Shown here: positions 40,423-49,926 of the stretch, piece by piece
Layout: each line of letters starts with the position of its first letter
How positions within the stretch are numbered: position 1 is the first letter of the stretch
NCBI GenBank assembly: GCA_963711505.1
Contig: CAVQEJ010000003.1
Span: forward strand, 1,302,001 to 1,366,000
Direction of reading: 5' to 3'
Length of the DNA: 64,000 nucleotides
Source: JAGWRA01 sp963711505
GTDB lineage: Bacteria; Acidobacteriota; Vicinamibacteria; Vicinamibacterales; CAVVIG01
Notes under the pieces: model-generated
What the model was told of the DNA's origin: nothing
Database searches by the model: none
Seen by the model: the letters and a program-made list of their open reading frames with translations, nothing else
Position numbers and translations under genes: made by a program

Positions 40423-42067
40423 TCAGCATCGTTCTCGCGGGACGCAACGACGACTACGGCGGCCGCTTCCGCGAGCGCCTCTTCCGGGCGGCGCTCACGA
40501 ACGCCCAACGGCTCAGCGCCGCCGGTATCGCGCACGAGTTCCTGCTCGTCGAGTGGAACCCCGTCGAGGGCCAGCCCTGGCTGGCGCGGGAGTTCGTGAC
40601 GCGGGTTCCGCGGGCGCGCGCCCTGGTCGTCCCACCGGCCGTGCACGCCGCGTGGGGCATGAACCCTCACATGCCGTTCCACGAGATGCCGGCCAAGAAC
40701 GCCGGGATCCGGCGCGCGCGCGGCGAGGCCATCATCGTCACCAACGCCGACGTCATCTTCGGTGAGCCCCTCATCGAGCGCCTGCGGGCGGGGGCGCCCC
40801 GCAATGGCGTGCTGCTGCGGGCGCATCGGATCGACGTGCCGCCCGATTGCCCGCTCGATGCGCTGGACGACCCGGCGCACTGGATCGAATCCGGCGAGGG
40901 CCTGCAGCCGCCGCGAGCGTTTCTCGGTGCCGGCGGCGACTTCTGTCTCGCCACGGCGCGGCAGTGGCGCGCGCTGCGCGGCTTCGACGAGCGGATCCGC
41001 TTCTCGACGAGGGGCAAGGACTGGCAGTTCTTCCTCGCGGCCGACGCGCGCGGCGTCGACGTCGAGTTCATCGGTCGCGTCTACCACCTCGATCACGCCG
41101 AGGGGTTCCGGAACACCGACCCATCGGCGCGAACGGCTGCCTCGGTCCATTTCGGCCGTCCGTGGGATATCGAGTTCGGCCTGCCGATGACCAACCCCGA
41201 CGACTGGGGGCTCGGGCGGCTGGGCGCGGCCGCTGACGCGGCGGACTGGCGCATCCAGGTTCTGGAGCCGCCTGCTGCCGGACTGTTCTCCAGCGTCGAT
41301 CACGAGGTCTCCCGGCGCCTGCACGAATGGGTGACGCCGCCGGCCGACGATGGGCGGGAGTCCGCCACGCTGCTGCACGCGATCCTCGAGGCCGACCGCC
41401 GCGGCTCGCGGCTGATCGCCCGACTCGCCGACCCGCGCGCGCTGGCGGCGCTGTCGGGGTTCGATCGCGTCGCGCGGGCGTTCGGCGTCTCCGTGCACTG
41501 CAACCACCGGTGGCCGGCACTGCCGGGTCTGAGTGTCGCGCCGTTCAGCCCCGAGCCGGTCGTATGCAACCCCGACGATCTCGTTGTCACCGACCGGACC
41601 GGCACGCTGACGGTCGAACGGCCCGACGGCCGCCCGGCGGCGTGCCTTCCGACGGGCCGGCCGCCGCGCGAGCCGGCCTTCGACCCGCTGCTCGCCCGGC
41701 GCTGGCTGCGCGTCCTGCTGGCCGCCCGCCGGGCCGGCCACCAGCGCCTCGGCCTGTACGGCGCCGGCAGCCACACCCGGGCGTTGCTCGCGTGGGGCGT
41801 GCCCGACGATCTCCACACTCGCCCGCATCGTGGTCACGCAGACCGGCGGCGAGCAGCGGGAGATCGATGCCCTGCCGATTGAGAGCATCGACACCGTGTC
41901 TCCCGCCGATCTCGACGCGCTGGTCCCCTCGTCGGCCGCGTTCGAGACCGACCTCGAAGCGGAGGCGACGCGCCGGGGCTTCCGCGTCCTGCCCCTCTAC
42001 GTGCCGCTCGCCCCTCCGGCCGGCCGGAGCCGGAGAACGCCGGAGAGCCTCGTCATGGGCGGCCTGA
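40419..42067 (+). CDS. Glycosyltransferase (GT-A-like) with C-terminal GAGSHT module, frameshifted
   Basis: From ATG 40419 (ISIVLAGRNDDYGGRFRERL) the N-terminal domain looks like a GT2-type glycosyltransferase of capsule clusters: KNAGIRRARGEAIIVTNADV (DXD-like NAD), FLGAGGDFCLATARQW and RFSTRGKDWQFFLAADARG. A middle region of unknown fold leads to a Rossmann-like module, RLGLYGAGSHTRALLAWGVP. The frame breaks near 41810 and resumes as IVVTQTGGEQREIDALPIES and VSPADLDALVPSSAAFETDL. That frame runs without a stop into the next gene, so the end (42067 in another frame, or earlier) is uncertain, and a genuine fusion to the next protein cannot be excluded. The sugar donor is unknown. Confidence 0.7.
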
Positions 42068-43242
42068 CCGTCCTCATCGCCGCACGGGACGCCGCCAGCA
42101 CCATCCAGCGTGCCGTTCGTTCCGCGACCAATCCGGCCATCACCGAGATCGTCCTCGTGGACGACTTCTCCAGCGACGACACCGTCGCGCTCGCGCGCGC
42201 CGCAGCCGGCAGGCCGCTGCGAGTGGTCCGCCCGATGGAACACCGGTCCCTGGGCTTCACGCGCCAGACGGGCCTCGACGCACTCGAGACACCACGCGGC
42301 GTCTGGCTCGATGCCGACGATGAGATGCTGCCGGATCGGGCGTGGCGGCTCATGCGCCAGCTCGACACCGGCACGGACTTCGTCGCCGACGGCGTCGAAA
42401 TCGTCGATACGGACGGAGCGACGCGCACGCTCCCCCTTCCGGCGTTCCTGCGCGACAGCCGCGCGGCCGTCAGGCTGTTCGAGCGCAACTACCTGCCCGG
42501 TATCGGCGTGACCGCCTTCCGCACCGATGCCGCCCGCGCGATCGGCTATGACGCCACCCTGCACGGGGCCGAGGACGTCGACCTCGTGCTGCGCGCCGTC
42601 GCCGGTGGCGCGCGGTTCGCCTTCGTCGCGGCGCCGGGGTACCGGATCCATGCCTCGCCTGTGAGCCTCTCGCGCGACCGGGACAATCAGCGGGCGATGT
42701 ACGCCCGCGTGCTCCGCAAGCATTCGTATGCTGACGTCCGTCGCCTGTACGAGGCGGCTGGATACGACGCGCGCGTCACCGTCTGGGGACTGGTGTCGAT
42801 GGCGATCTTCCGGCAGGAGTTCGACGTGGCGTGGCAGGTGCTGGAGGAGGTCGGGACCCTGGTCACCGACCCCGCCGTGGTGCTCGAGCCCGACGGGCCC
42901 TGTACGGCGCCGGAAGGATGGCGTCTCGCCTTCCATCGCGGCACATTGGCGCTGCTGCAGGATCAGATCGCCGTTGCCGCCGAAGCCCTCGCGGAAGCCG
43001 AACGGCTCCATCCGACGGCCGAGGGCGCCAACAACCTGGGCGTCGTGCTCGGCCGCCTGGACCGCCTCGACGATGCCCGCGGCTGGTTCCAGACCAGCCT
43101 GGCCCGGTTCAGCGCCGGACGGGACGCCGCCGACAATCTGGCCGCAGCCTGTCCGGACCGGATCATCACCCACCCGCTCCGCCGGTTCGGGGCCCGGCTG
43201 GACTATCCGGCTGTGCCGGCGTCGGCCTCACCCGCCGCGTAG
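42055..43242 (+). CDS. GT2 glycosyltransferase with TPR-like C-terminus
   Basis: ATG 42055 has GGAGAG nine bases before it. The GT-A domain starts LTVLIAARDAASTIQRAVRS and has VLVDDFSSDDTVALARAA, the DXD site in GVWLDADDEMLPDRAW, GIGVTAFRTDAARAIGYD and GAEDVDLVLRAVAGGARF. The segment after about residue 200 is helical. The last 90 residues contain TPR-like pairs (AAEALAEAERLHPTAEGANN, LGVVLGRLDRLDDARGWFQT). The final gene of the plus-strand operon. Inverting glycosyltransferase on the cytoplasmic face is the expected role; the acceptor is unknown. Intact in this stretch. Confidence 0.83.
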   Translation: MGGLTVLIAARDAASTIQRAVRSATNPAITEIVLVDDFSSDDTVALARAAAGRPLRVVRPMEHRSLGFTRQTGLDALETPRGVWLDADDEMLPDRAWRLMRQLDTGTDFVADGVEIVDTDGATRTLPLPAFLRDSRAAVRLFERNYLPGIGVTAFRTDAARAIGYDATLHGAEDVDLVLRAVAGGARFAFVAAPGYRIHASPVSLSRDRDNQRAMYARVLRKHSYADVRRLYEAAGYDARVTVWGLVSMAIFRQEFDVAWQVLEEVGTLVTDPAVVLEPDGPCTAPEGWRLAFHRGTLALLQDQIAVAAEALAEAERLHPTAEGANNLGVVLGRLDRLDDARGWFQTSLARFSAGRDAADNLAAACPDRIITHPLRRFGARLDYPAVPASASPAA

Positions 43243-43325
43243 TCGAGTGCCTCCGGCACTGTCGATTGTTTCCGGGATCAATCTGGCTGCTGCACGTCGG
43301 TCCAACAGAACCCCGCGACCTGCTG

Positions 43326-43825
43326 TCAGGAGGAGCGAAGCGCGCGCAGAACACGTGCCGGCAGGAACAGGAAGAGCCACAGGAAAGACGCCGTCGCGAT
43401 CGACCTGACGGCGCCCGTGCACTCCCGCGCGACGACGTCCAGGCCTCGGCAGGCGATCAGTGAGCCGTCCAGCGTGATCGCGGTGAAGCCGCGCGGCGAC
43501 ACGAGCAGCGCCGTTCGATTGACGTTGCCCTGCCCCCGGCCTTCCGGATCGGTCCACAATACGTAGACGCGATCGAATCGGCCGGTCAGGGCCCTGCGAC
43601 CCGCGGCGCTGGTGATGAACGGCCACGGCCTGAAGAATGGCGTCCGGTCGTAGACAAGGCGATGCCCTGCTGTCGATGCCCGCCTGCTCGAGGTCGGGGG
43701 ACGACGCGGCACGTGGTGACGACCGTGATCTCGGCCGCGGGGGCGCGAACACGCAGCGCTTCCACGGCGGCGCGCAGGTGGCGACCGGAGCGGAAGATCA
43801 GGATCCGTTCACGCCGCGCTGGCAT
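43326..43825 (-). CDS. Small protein of unknown function linked to asparagine synthase, frameshifted
   Basis: It starts at ATG 43825, inside the last codons of asnB, so translation is probably coupled. The N-terminus ERILIFRSGRHLRAAVEALR then RAPAAEITVVTT looks like a short alpha/beta unit. After a shift near 43710 the other frame gives AGHRLVYDRTPFFRPWPFIT, RFDRVYVLWTDPEGRGQGNV, NRTALLVSPRGFTAITLDGS and a hydrophobic end (ATASFLWLFLFLPARVLRAL), perhaps a membrane helix, stopping at 43326. About 165 residues. I do not recognise the family. Position suggests a part in glycan synthesis or export. Confidence 0.55.
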
Positions 43826-45722
43826 TCCACACCTCCCGGCCGGCGTCGAGGACTTCGCTGGCCCATCCTTCGAAGACGAACAGCGTCCAGACGAGGCGCC
43901 AGGCGTTGTCGTCGCCGGCGAAGAACCGATTGACCAGCCGCGCGGTTATCTCCGGATCGAACAGGCCGCGGCGGGCCACGCGTTCAGGGCTGAGGAGATC
44001 ACGGATCATCGGCGCCAGGGATCGGCGCATCCAGACGTGGAAGGGCAGGCTGAATCCCATCTTCGTCCGGAACAGCACGTCATCCGGGAGCAGCGGCCGC
44101 AGGGCCTGTTTGAGCACCCACTTGCCGATACCGTCCCGGTACTTCATCTGCCACGGGATGCGCGCGAGCGCGGCGCCGTACGCCGGATCGAGGAACGGCA
44201 CCCGCACTTCGAGCGAGTGCGCCATCGACATGGCGTCGATGTCGCGGAGCAGCACGTACGACAGGTAACCGCGCTGTTCGAGGCGCAGCAGCCAGTCGCC
44301 CGGCCTCTCCAGATCCGCGGACACATCGTCGCGCAGGTACTCCGACGCGGGGCGGATGGCGGATCCCAGACGAGCGCGGACGGCGGGTGCGAGCACCTGG
44401 TCGCGCAGATCCGGCGTGAAGATGCCGATACCTTCGGGTCGCAGGAACTGTTCGTCGAGCAGCGCGTGCGTACGCACCGCGTCCGCTCGCGATGCCACGG
44501 CGGGCCAGAGCGGCCCCAGCCTTCCCAACCGGCGCGCGAGGCCTCGGTACCAGGCCGGCAGTGCTCCCAGATCCGGCCCGGCTTCGGCGTGCCGCAGCAG
44601 CAGCGCGTCTCTGGCATAGCCGAGCAGCAGCTCGTCCCCTCCCGTCCCGGACAAGGCGACCGTTACGTGGCGGGCGGCCGCGAACGAGGCCCAGTAGGAA
44701 TTGATGCCGTCGGACGTGGGCTGGTCCATGGCCGCGAACGTGTGCGGCATGGCGTCGCGGAACATCGCCTCGGTGAGCAGGAACTCCTCGTGGTCGGTCC
44801 CATACCGCTCCGCCACGATCCGGGCCCACGGCCACTCCGTCAGCGTTTCCTCGTCGGCACCGACGAAGCCGACCGAGAAGGTCTTCAGCGGATGCCGGAC
44901 GACTTCGGAGGCGAGCGCGACGAGCGCACTCGAGTCGACCCCGCCCGACAGGAACACGCCGAGCGGACGTTCCGACATCATCTGGCGCCGCACCGCGGTC
45001 CGCAGTCCCTCCAGCGTCACCTCACAGGCCTCTTCCACCGACGTGATCGGCGTCGGCACTTCGCGCGGAGGGATCCAGGACGTGCGCTCTGCGATGTCGC
45101 TGCCGCGGCGCACGAGCACTCTGCCCGGGGGCAACTGCCGGACGTCCCGGAGGATCGACAGCGGCGGCGGTACGACCTGATAGACGAGGTACTGCGCGAC
45201 CGCCTGTGGGTCGATCTCCCGTGAGACCCGGCCGCTGGCGAGCATCGCCTTGATCTCGGAGGCAAAGACCATCTCACGGCCGCTCACCGCGTAGTAGAGC
45301 GGCTTGACGCCGTGGTGGTCGCGCGCCAGCACGAGCTCGTCGGCGGCGGGGTTCCAGAGCGCGAAGGCGAAGATCCCGTTGAGATCGTCCACCAGGGCCG
45401 GCCCCTTCTCCTGGTACAGGTGGAGGATCACCTCGCCGTCGGATTGGGTGCGGAACCGGTGGCCGGCGCGTTCGAGCTTCGCGCGCAGGTCGACGTGGTT
45501 GTAGATCTCGCCATTGAAGACGAGCTGGAGCGTGCCGTCTTCGTTTGACAGGGGCTGGTGGCCGCCCGAGACGTCAATGATGGAGAGACGCCGGAAGCCG
45601 AGGCCGGCCGCCGGGCCGATGTAGAACCCCTCATCGTCGGGCCCGCGGTGCACCATGGCCGCGGCCATGCGTTGCAGCGCGTCGCGGTCCGGCCGCCCGA
45701 CCATCCCACAGATGCCGCACAT
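43809..45722 (-). CDS. asnB: Asparagine synthase (glutamine-hydrolysing), AsnB/WbpS-type amidotransferase
   Basis: ATG 45722 exposes the N-terminal nucleophile Cys (CGICGMVGRPDRDALQ). The class II glutamine amidotransferase domain has MVHRGPDDEGFY and FNGEIYNHVDLRAKL. The synthetase domain has the ATP pyrophosphatase loop FLSGGVDSSALVALAS, SGTGGDELLLGYAR and FRTKMGFSLPFHVW. 637 residues, intact. In polysaccharide clusters, AsnB relatives often amidate the carboxyl group of uronic acids instead of aspartate. The surrounding glycosyltransferases favour that role, though free asparagine synthesis cannot be excluded. It is fourth in a minus-strand run starting at 49490. The 212-bp gap upstream may hold its own promoter. 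Confidence 0.9.
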   Translation of the reverse strand: MCGICGMVGRPDRDALQRMAAAMVHRGPDDEGFYIGPAAGLGFRRLSIIDVSGGHQPLSNEDGTLQLVFNGEIYNHVDLRAKLERAGHRFRTQSDGEVILHLYQEKGPALVDDLNGIFAFALWNPAADELVLARDHHGVKPLYYAVSGREMVFASEIKAMLASGRVSREIDPQAVAQYLVYQVVPPPLSILRDVRQLPPGRVLVRRGSDIAERTSWIPPREVPTPITSVEEACEVTLEGLRTAVRRQMMSERPLGVFLSGGVDSSALVALASEVVRHPLKTFSVGFVGADEETLTEWPWARIVAERYGTDHEEFLLTEAMFRDAMPHTFAAMDQPTSDGINSYWASFAAARHVTVALSGTGGDELLLGYARDALLLRHAEAGPDLGALPAWYRGLARRLGRLGPLWPAVASRADAVRTHALLDEQFLRPEGIGIFTPDLRDQVLAPAVRARLGSAIRPASEYLRDDVSADLERPGDWLLRLEQRGYLSYVLLRDIDAMSMAHSLEVRVPFLDPAYGAALARIPWQMKYRDGIGKWVLKQALRPLLPDDVLFRTKMGFSLPFHVWMRRSLAPMIRDLLSPERVARRGLFDPEITARLVNRFFAGDDNAWRLVWTLFVFEGWASEVLDAGREVWNASAA

Positions 45723-45934
45723 CGTCTCGTCTGTTCCGGAGGCGGAAGAAAGGGGCTGGCGTGCCGACCGCGGCCGGCTGTCGCTCCCCCGACACACCTA
45801 TCGCTCCATCGGCGCGAGCCCCGTCTTACGCCGGCACAGCGTCGAAATCAGGCGGGAAAACAGGGTACCTCGCGATACCCGAGGGCCAATCCCCCCGTCC
45901 GCTGTCAGAACTGCAAGGGCCGAGCCATCGGGCT

Positions 45935-47254
45935 TCAGACGGCGACCTGCACAACGGGCGGCCCGCCGGCGGCATCCTGGATTGCCGCCATCCACTTGCT
46001 GTACAGCCGCTTCGAGACCGGCGATTTCCGGGCCGACGAGCCTCGCCTTCATCTGCACGGACACCCTGGCATTCTGCGGTTCGAAGCCGGCAGCCCGAAG
46101 CTGCCACAGCGCCCGGAGGTACGATGATTGCCCCAGCGCCAGGGCGGCCCGATAGCGTGGCTCCTGCGCCCACTCCTGCTCCATTCGCGCGACCAGCTGC
46201 GGCAGTTCCGGCCAGGCTCGCCGATCGGAGGTGGACAGCGCCCGGACGCGGGCGGCCACCGCCGCCATCTCCTTGACCGTGGGACCAAGCGCGCGCGCCA
46301 CCGTCGCGACGTGCTGCAGCGCACCGGCCACGCATGCAGTGGCGGTCGCGGCAGCCGGCGCACCAGCGGCCGCGGGACGATCCAGTAACTGCGACAGGCT
46401 CAGGCGGTCGAATCCGCGCTCGGCGACCGAGTCGGCGCTGAGAATTCGACGAACCGTCCGGGCCAGACCGCCCCAGAGCCTCGAGCAGTCCGTGCGCGAC
46501 ACGGAGCCTCGGATCGAGCCGCATCCGCCGGCCGTTCCACGTGCGGCAGGCGCGCCCCTGGTCGGCGCCCATGTCCATACCACCGACGGCGACCGTCGGT
46601 GCACCCAGCGTCAGCGGCAGACAAACCGACGGCAACAGGGCCGAGCCCCAGAACGGCAGCGCGGCGTGCGGCGGCAGCCAGCCCAGTCCATCGTCGAAGA
46701 TGCTCGCGCGTCGGAAGCCACGATGGATTGCGACCGGCGCCAGCGGCTGTGTGACGAGGGCCGTCTGCTGCTCGAGCCTTGCGCGGATGCGAGCTGGCGC
46801 TGCCGTCCAGGCTTGAACGGACTGATCAGCGGCTGACGGCGCCGCATCGGCGAGCACAACCACGTCGGGCCACACTCCGGCGTCCGCCAGACGCAGTGCG
46901 GTGCGCAGCGGCGCGATCACATACAGCCGGTCGCGGATGGGCCAGCAGCTCCGGCACCAACGTCTTCAAGCTTGGGCCGTGGGCCAGCGCCACGGGATGG
47001 CGTCCGGCCAGGGGCGGGAAGGTCGGGCCCGACGCGGAATTCCCGAGCCGGATCGATCGCGTCGAGCCGGCGTGCCAGCTCAGCCAATCGTGCAGTCCCC
47101 CTGCTCCGCCAGCACCATGGCGCGCAACCGGGAGAGCTTCCGCCGCAGGACCGCGATGCCCTGCGCTCGTGGCTCCGCGGGATCCCGCCACGTCCAGCGA
47201 AAGGGGTCCATCTCCACGAGGACGCGCGAGAGCGAAATCGTAAGTCAGGGGCAT
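45935..47254 (-). CDS. DUF115/MptE-like protein of a glycan cluster, multiply frameshifted
   Basis: No single frame is open, but pieces follow in order. Candidate start ATG 47254 is five bases after the upstream gene's stop. Then PFRWTWRDPAEPRAQGIAVL; the motif ALAHGPSLKTLVPELL, like the GPSL signature of DUF115; YVIAPLRTALRLADAGVWPD; and FWGSALLPSVCLPLTLGAPT with VAVGGMDMG, which matches the family's GGSV and GxD segments. The tail continues FEPQNARVSVQMKARLVGPE and ends RLYSKWMAAIQDAAGGPPVV, stopping at 45935. DUF115 (6-hydroxymethylpterin pyrophosphokinase MptE-like, also Maf flagellin glycosylation factors) transfers or binds nonulosonate or pyrophosphate groups. At least four shifts, near 47230, 47060, 46470 and 46010. 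Confidence 0.5.
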
Positions 47255-47258
47255 TGGA

Positions 47259-48381
47259 CTACGCGGCGCGCGCGACGCCGGCTGCACGCGCGAGCCTCCA
47301 GTAGATCGCTTCATGGGCGTTCACCATCCTGTCCAGCGAGTAGCGCCGCATGCAGCGCCGCGCCCGCCGACCGAGCTCGACGCCGAGTTCCGGCTGTGCG
47401 AAGGAGCAGGGTCACGGCCGCGGCCAGTGCGTCCGGGTCGCCGGGCGGGACCAGCAACGCCTCGACGCCGTGCCGCACGACGATTCGATTCTCCGGGATT
47501 GCGGTCGTGACGATCGGGATGCGGCTGCTGCCGCTTCGAGCATCGCATTCGACATACCCTCGTAGCGTGTCGCCGATACGAATGCATCGACACGCGCGAC
47601 GGATGCTAGCCAGGTCGAGTCGAAGCCTTGGAAGGTCACGCGTCCCGCGAGCCCCAGGGCCTCGGTTCGTTCGGCGCAGGCCTCCTGCAGCCATCCCTGG
47701 CCGAAGACGCGTAGCCGCCAGTCCAGCGTTCGGTCGAGGCGGCCGAACGCCTCGATGAGAGTCAGCGGATCCTTCTGTGGACTGAGTCGTCCGACGGCTG
47801 CGAAGACGAACTGGTGGCCGTTGCGCCGTACCGGCCCCCGCGGAGCCGCCGCCATGTCGACCGCGTTCGGAATCGCGATGGGCGCGCGCACACGCAGACG
47901 CGCCGCGTCGTATCGATCAGCGCCGGCGACGGCACCGATCACGGCCTCCGCGGCCTGGAATGCAGCCTTCAGCTCACGCCAGTAGAGCGCCGATCGCGCG
48001 GCCTCGTAGTGCAGTTCCGCCTCCATGTTCGTCGGCTGCCGCAGGACCAGTGGCAGTCCGAGCGCGGCGGCAATCGTCGCTCCCAGGATCGACGCGTGCG
48101 AGACCCATCCGTGGATGAGGCTCGATTCGTTCGCCGCGCGAGCGCGCGCAGCACATCGGTCACGTCGCGGCCGGCTGCTGGAGCCTGCACGCGCTTCACG
48201 CATCTCCGGAGCGGTTCGTGGCCGACACCCGGCTCCAGCGTGAGAATCGTGTGCCGGTACTGCGCAGCGTCCGACGCGTTCACGAGACGCGTCAGGGCAC
48301 GGTCCGCTCCGCCGTCGCCGAGCTGGTGGATTACGTGCAGGACGCGCGTAACCTTCCGCCGCGGCCCGCTTCGCGTCTCAT
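47259..48381 (-). CDS. GT4-family glycosyltransferase, multiply frameshifted
   Basis: Pieces in order: RVLHVIHQLGDGGADRALTR (N-terminal domain), YRHTILTLEPGVGHEPLRRC, then SLIHGWVSHASILGATIAAA, LPLVLRQPTNMEAELHYEAA, AIPNAVDMAAAPRGPVRR, the nucleotide-sugar domain AAVGRLSPQKDPLTLIEAFG, and in a third frame IPIVTTAIPENRIVVRHGVE and ALLVPPGDPDALAAAVTLLL, ending MVNAHEAIYWRLARAAGVAR at TAG 47259. This is the classic GT-B layout of GT4 enzymes; the E-X7-E motif falls at EGMSNAMLEAAAA. ATG 48381 is the nearest start but needs a shift before RVLHVI. Role: adds a sugar to the repeat unit at the inner membrane. Confidence 0.72.
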
Positions 48382-48403
48382 GGCATCCGCCACCGTGGCC
48401 GCG

Positions 48404-49490
48404 TCAGGCTCGGCACGCGCCAGCGCCCGTGCGCAGACGCGCTAGAGCCCGTAGGTTGGCACATGCGGTCTACTGAAAGGCGCCCGACTCTGGCGCGTGG
48501 CGAGCTCGCGCGCCGTCGGCCCCGACACCGGCCAGCGTGCGGCCGTGCCCGACGCCCCGGCGTCCTGGGGCGCCGGCTCGCCGCCGAGCATGTCGTGACG
48601 GATCGCCGGCAGATTGGAGGCGACAACCGGCAGTCCGGCCACGAGCGCTTCGACGAGCGCGTTGCCGAAACCCTCCGACAGCGACGGGAAGATGAACAGA
48701 TCCGCCGCCGCGTGCAGTGCCGTGACGTCCTCGTGGAAACCGAGAAACCGCACGCGCTCCGCGATGCCCAGTTGCTCCGCCTGCGCGCGCAGAGCGGCTT
48801 CGAGAGGACCGACGCCGGCAAGCCACACCTCGAGATTGTCGTGAGTCTTCGCGACGCGAGCCACCGCATCGAGCAGGAAGCTGTGTCCCTCTCGACCGCC
48901 AATCTGCCGACGCTGAGAATCACGAAGTGTCCGTGCGGCTTCGAGATCGCGTCACCGCCGGCTGCGTCGGCCGGCGAGCGGAAATCCGTTGTAGATCACC
49001 CGAGGACGATCGATCCGATAGAACACCGCGGCATCTCGGCCGCTGCCGAGGAGAGAGCGACGACGGCAGCGGTGGCCCCCAGCGCGCGGCTCATCAGCTC
49101 GCGATGGTCCGCACCGCCGGGATCGTAGTCGTTCTGCTCGCTCGGAACGTTGTAGAGGCGATACACCACCGGAATGCCGAGATGCGCCGCGGCCGGCACC
49201 GCCGTGAGGAGACTGTCCCGGAGCCAGGCGTGGACCAGATGGGGGCGGAGCCGATTCATCAGCCCCGCCAGGGCGACCTGGGTGCTCGCCCAATGGATGG
49301 GCACAGAGGCAGGAACGAGCGGCTGCAGAGCCCCAGGCCCAGGCAGCGCCAGATGCTGCCGTGCCTGCGGGAGCCCGCTCAGGAGCGTCAGCAGGACGCG
49401 CTCGGCGCCTCCTCCGTCAAAGGATGAAATGACGTGCAGAACGCGCAGCGGTCTGGTCGCGCCTTCGATGGCGCGGGATCGGGCTTTCAT
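48404..49490 (-). CDS. GT4-family glycosyltransferase, multiply frameshifted
   Basis: From ATG 49490: PLRVLHVISSFDGGGAERVL, then LVHAWLRDSLLTAVPAAAHL and PVVYRLYNVPSEQNDYDPGG. Other frames continue AAVFYRIDRPRVIYNGFPLA, VILSVGRL and GREGHSFLLDAVARV, and then AKTHDNLEVWLAGVGPLEAA, RVRFLGFHEDVTALHAAADL and the UDP-sugar motif FPSLSEGFGNALVEALVAGL. The order is that of a GT-B GT4 enzyme. The C-terminus is ambiguous: a frame closes at 48442 and another, with LSVDRMCANLRALARLRTG, at 48404. It begins the minus-strand run toward asnB. Length about 360 residues, normal for the family. Acceptor and donor unknown. Confidence 0.72.
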
Positions 49491-49926
49491 GCTGACTCTC
49501 CACAGCCGCGCGACGCGTGGCCACGGCGTCCGGCGAGGGCCCATCTCGTGCCGGCCCAAGCCTACGAACCGACATGCGGGTCGGGCTTTCGACACCCGTC
49601 CCCTCTTCACAAGGCCCCAGGCCCGTCGAGTGCCTCCGGATTCGTTGTGCGGCTGCACCGCGTAGAGGCGAGGGTGCAAGCCCGTTGCCACCCCTGCATC
49701 GAACAGCGTGGTCCTGACGCGTGGATTCAGACAGTGGGAGTTCGAAGGGCGGCGAGCCGGCGACCGCGGCTCAGCAAGGCCGAGCACCGTGGCACCTCAC
49801 TTGCTCCACTGACTCACGGCAAGCCTCAACATGCTTGTGCACAGGTACTTACGGTGCGAATGGGGTCGAAGTCCGTGCCAGGGGTGTCGGTCTGCCGACC
49901 CCGCTGGAAGCAGGCATCCGGGCTGT
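49491..49926. other. Gene-free stretch between two minus-strand glycosyltransferase genes
   Basis: 436 bp. Open frames cross it but have no recognisable motif and poor third-position bias, and GC is a little lower than in the genes. It probably contains the promoter of the GT4 operon starting at 49490. No repeat or terminator is evident. Confidence 0.5.
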
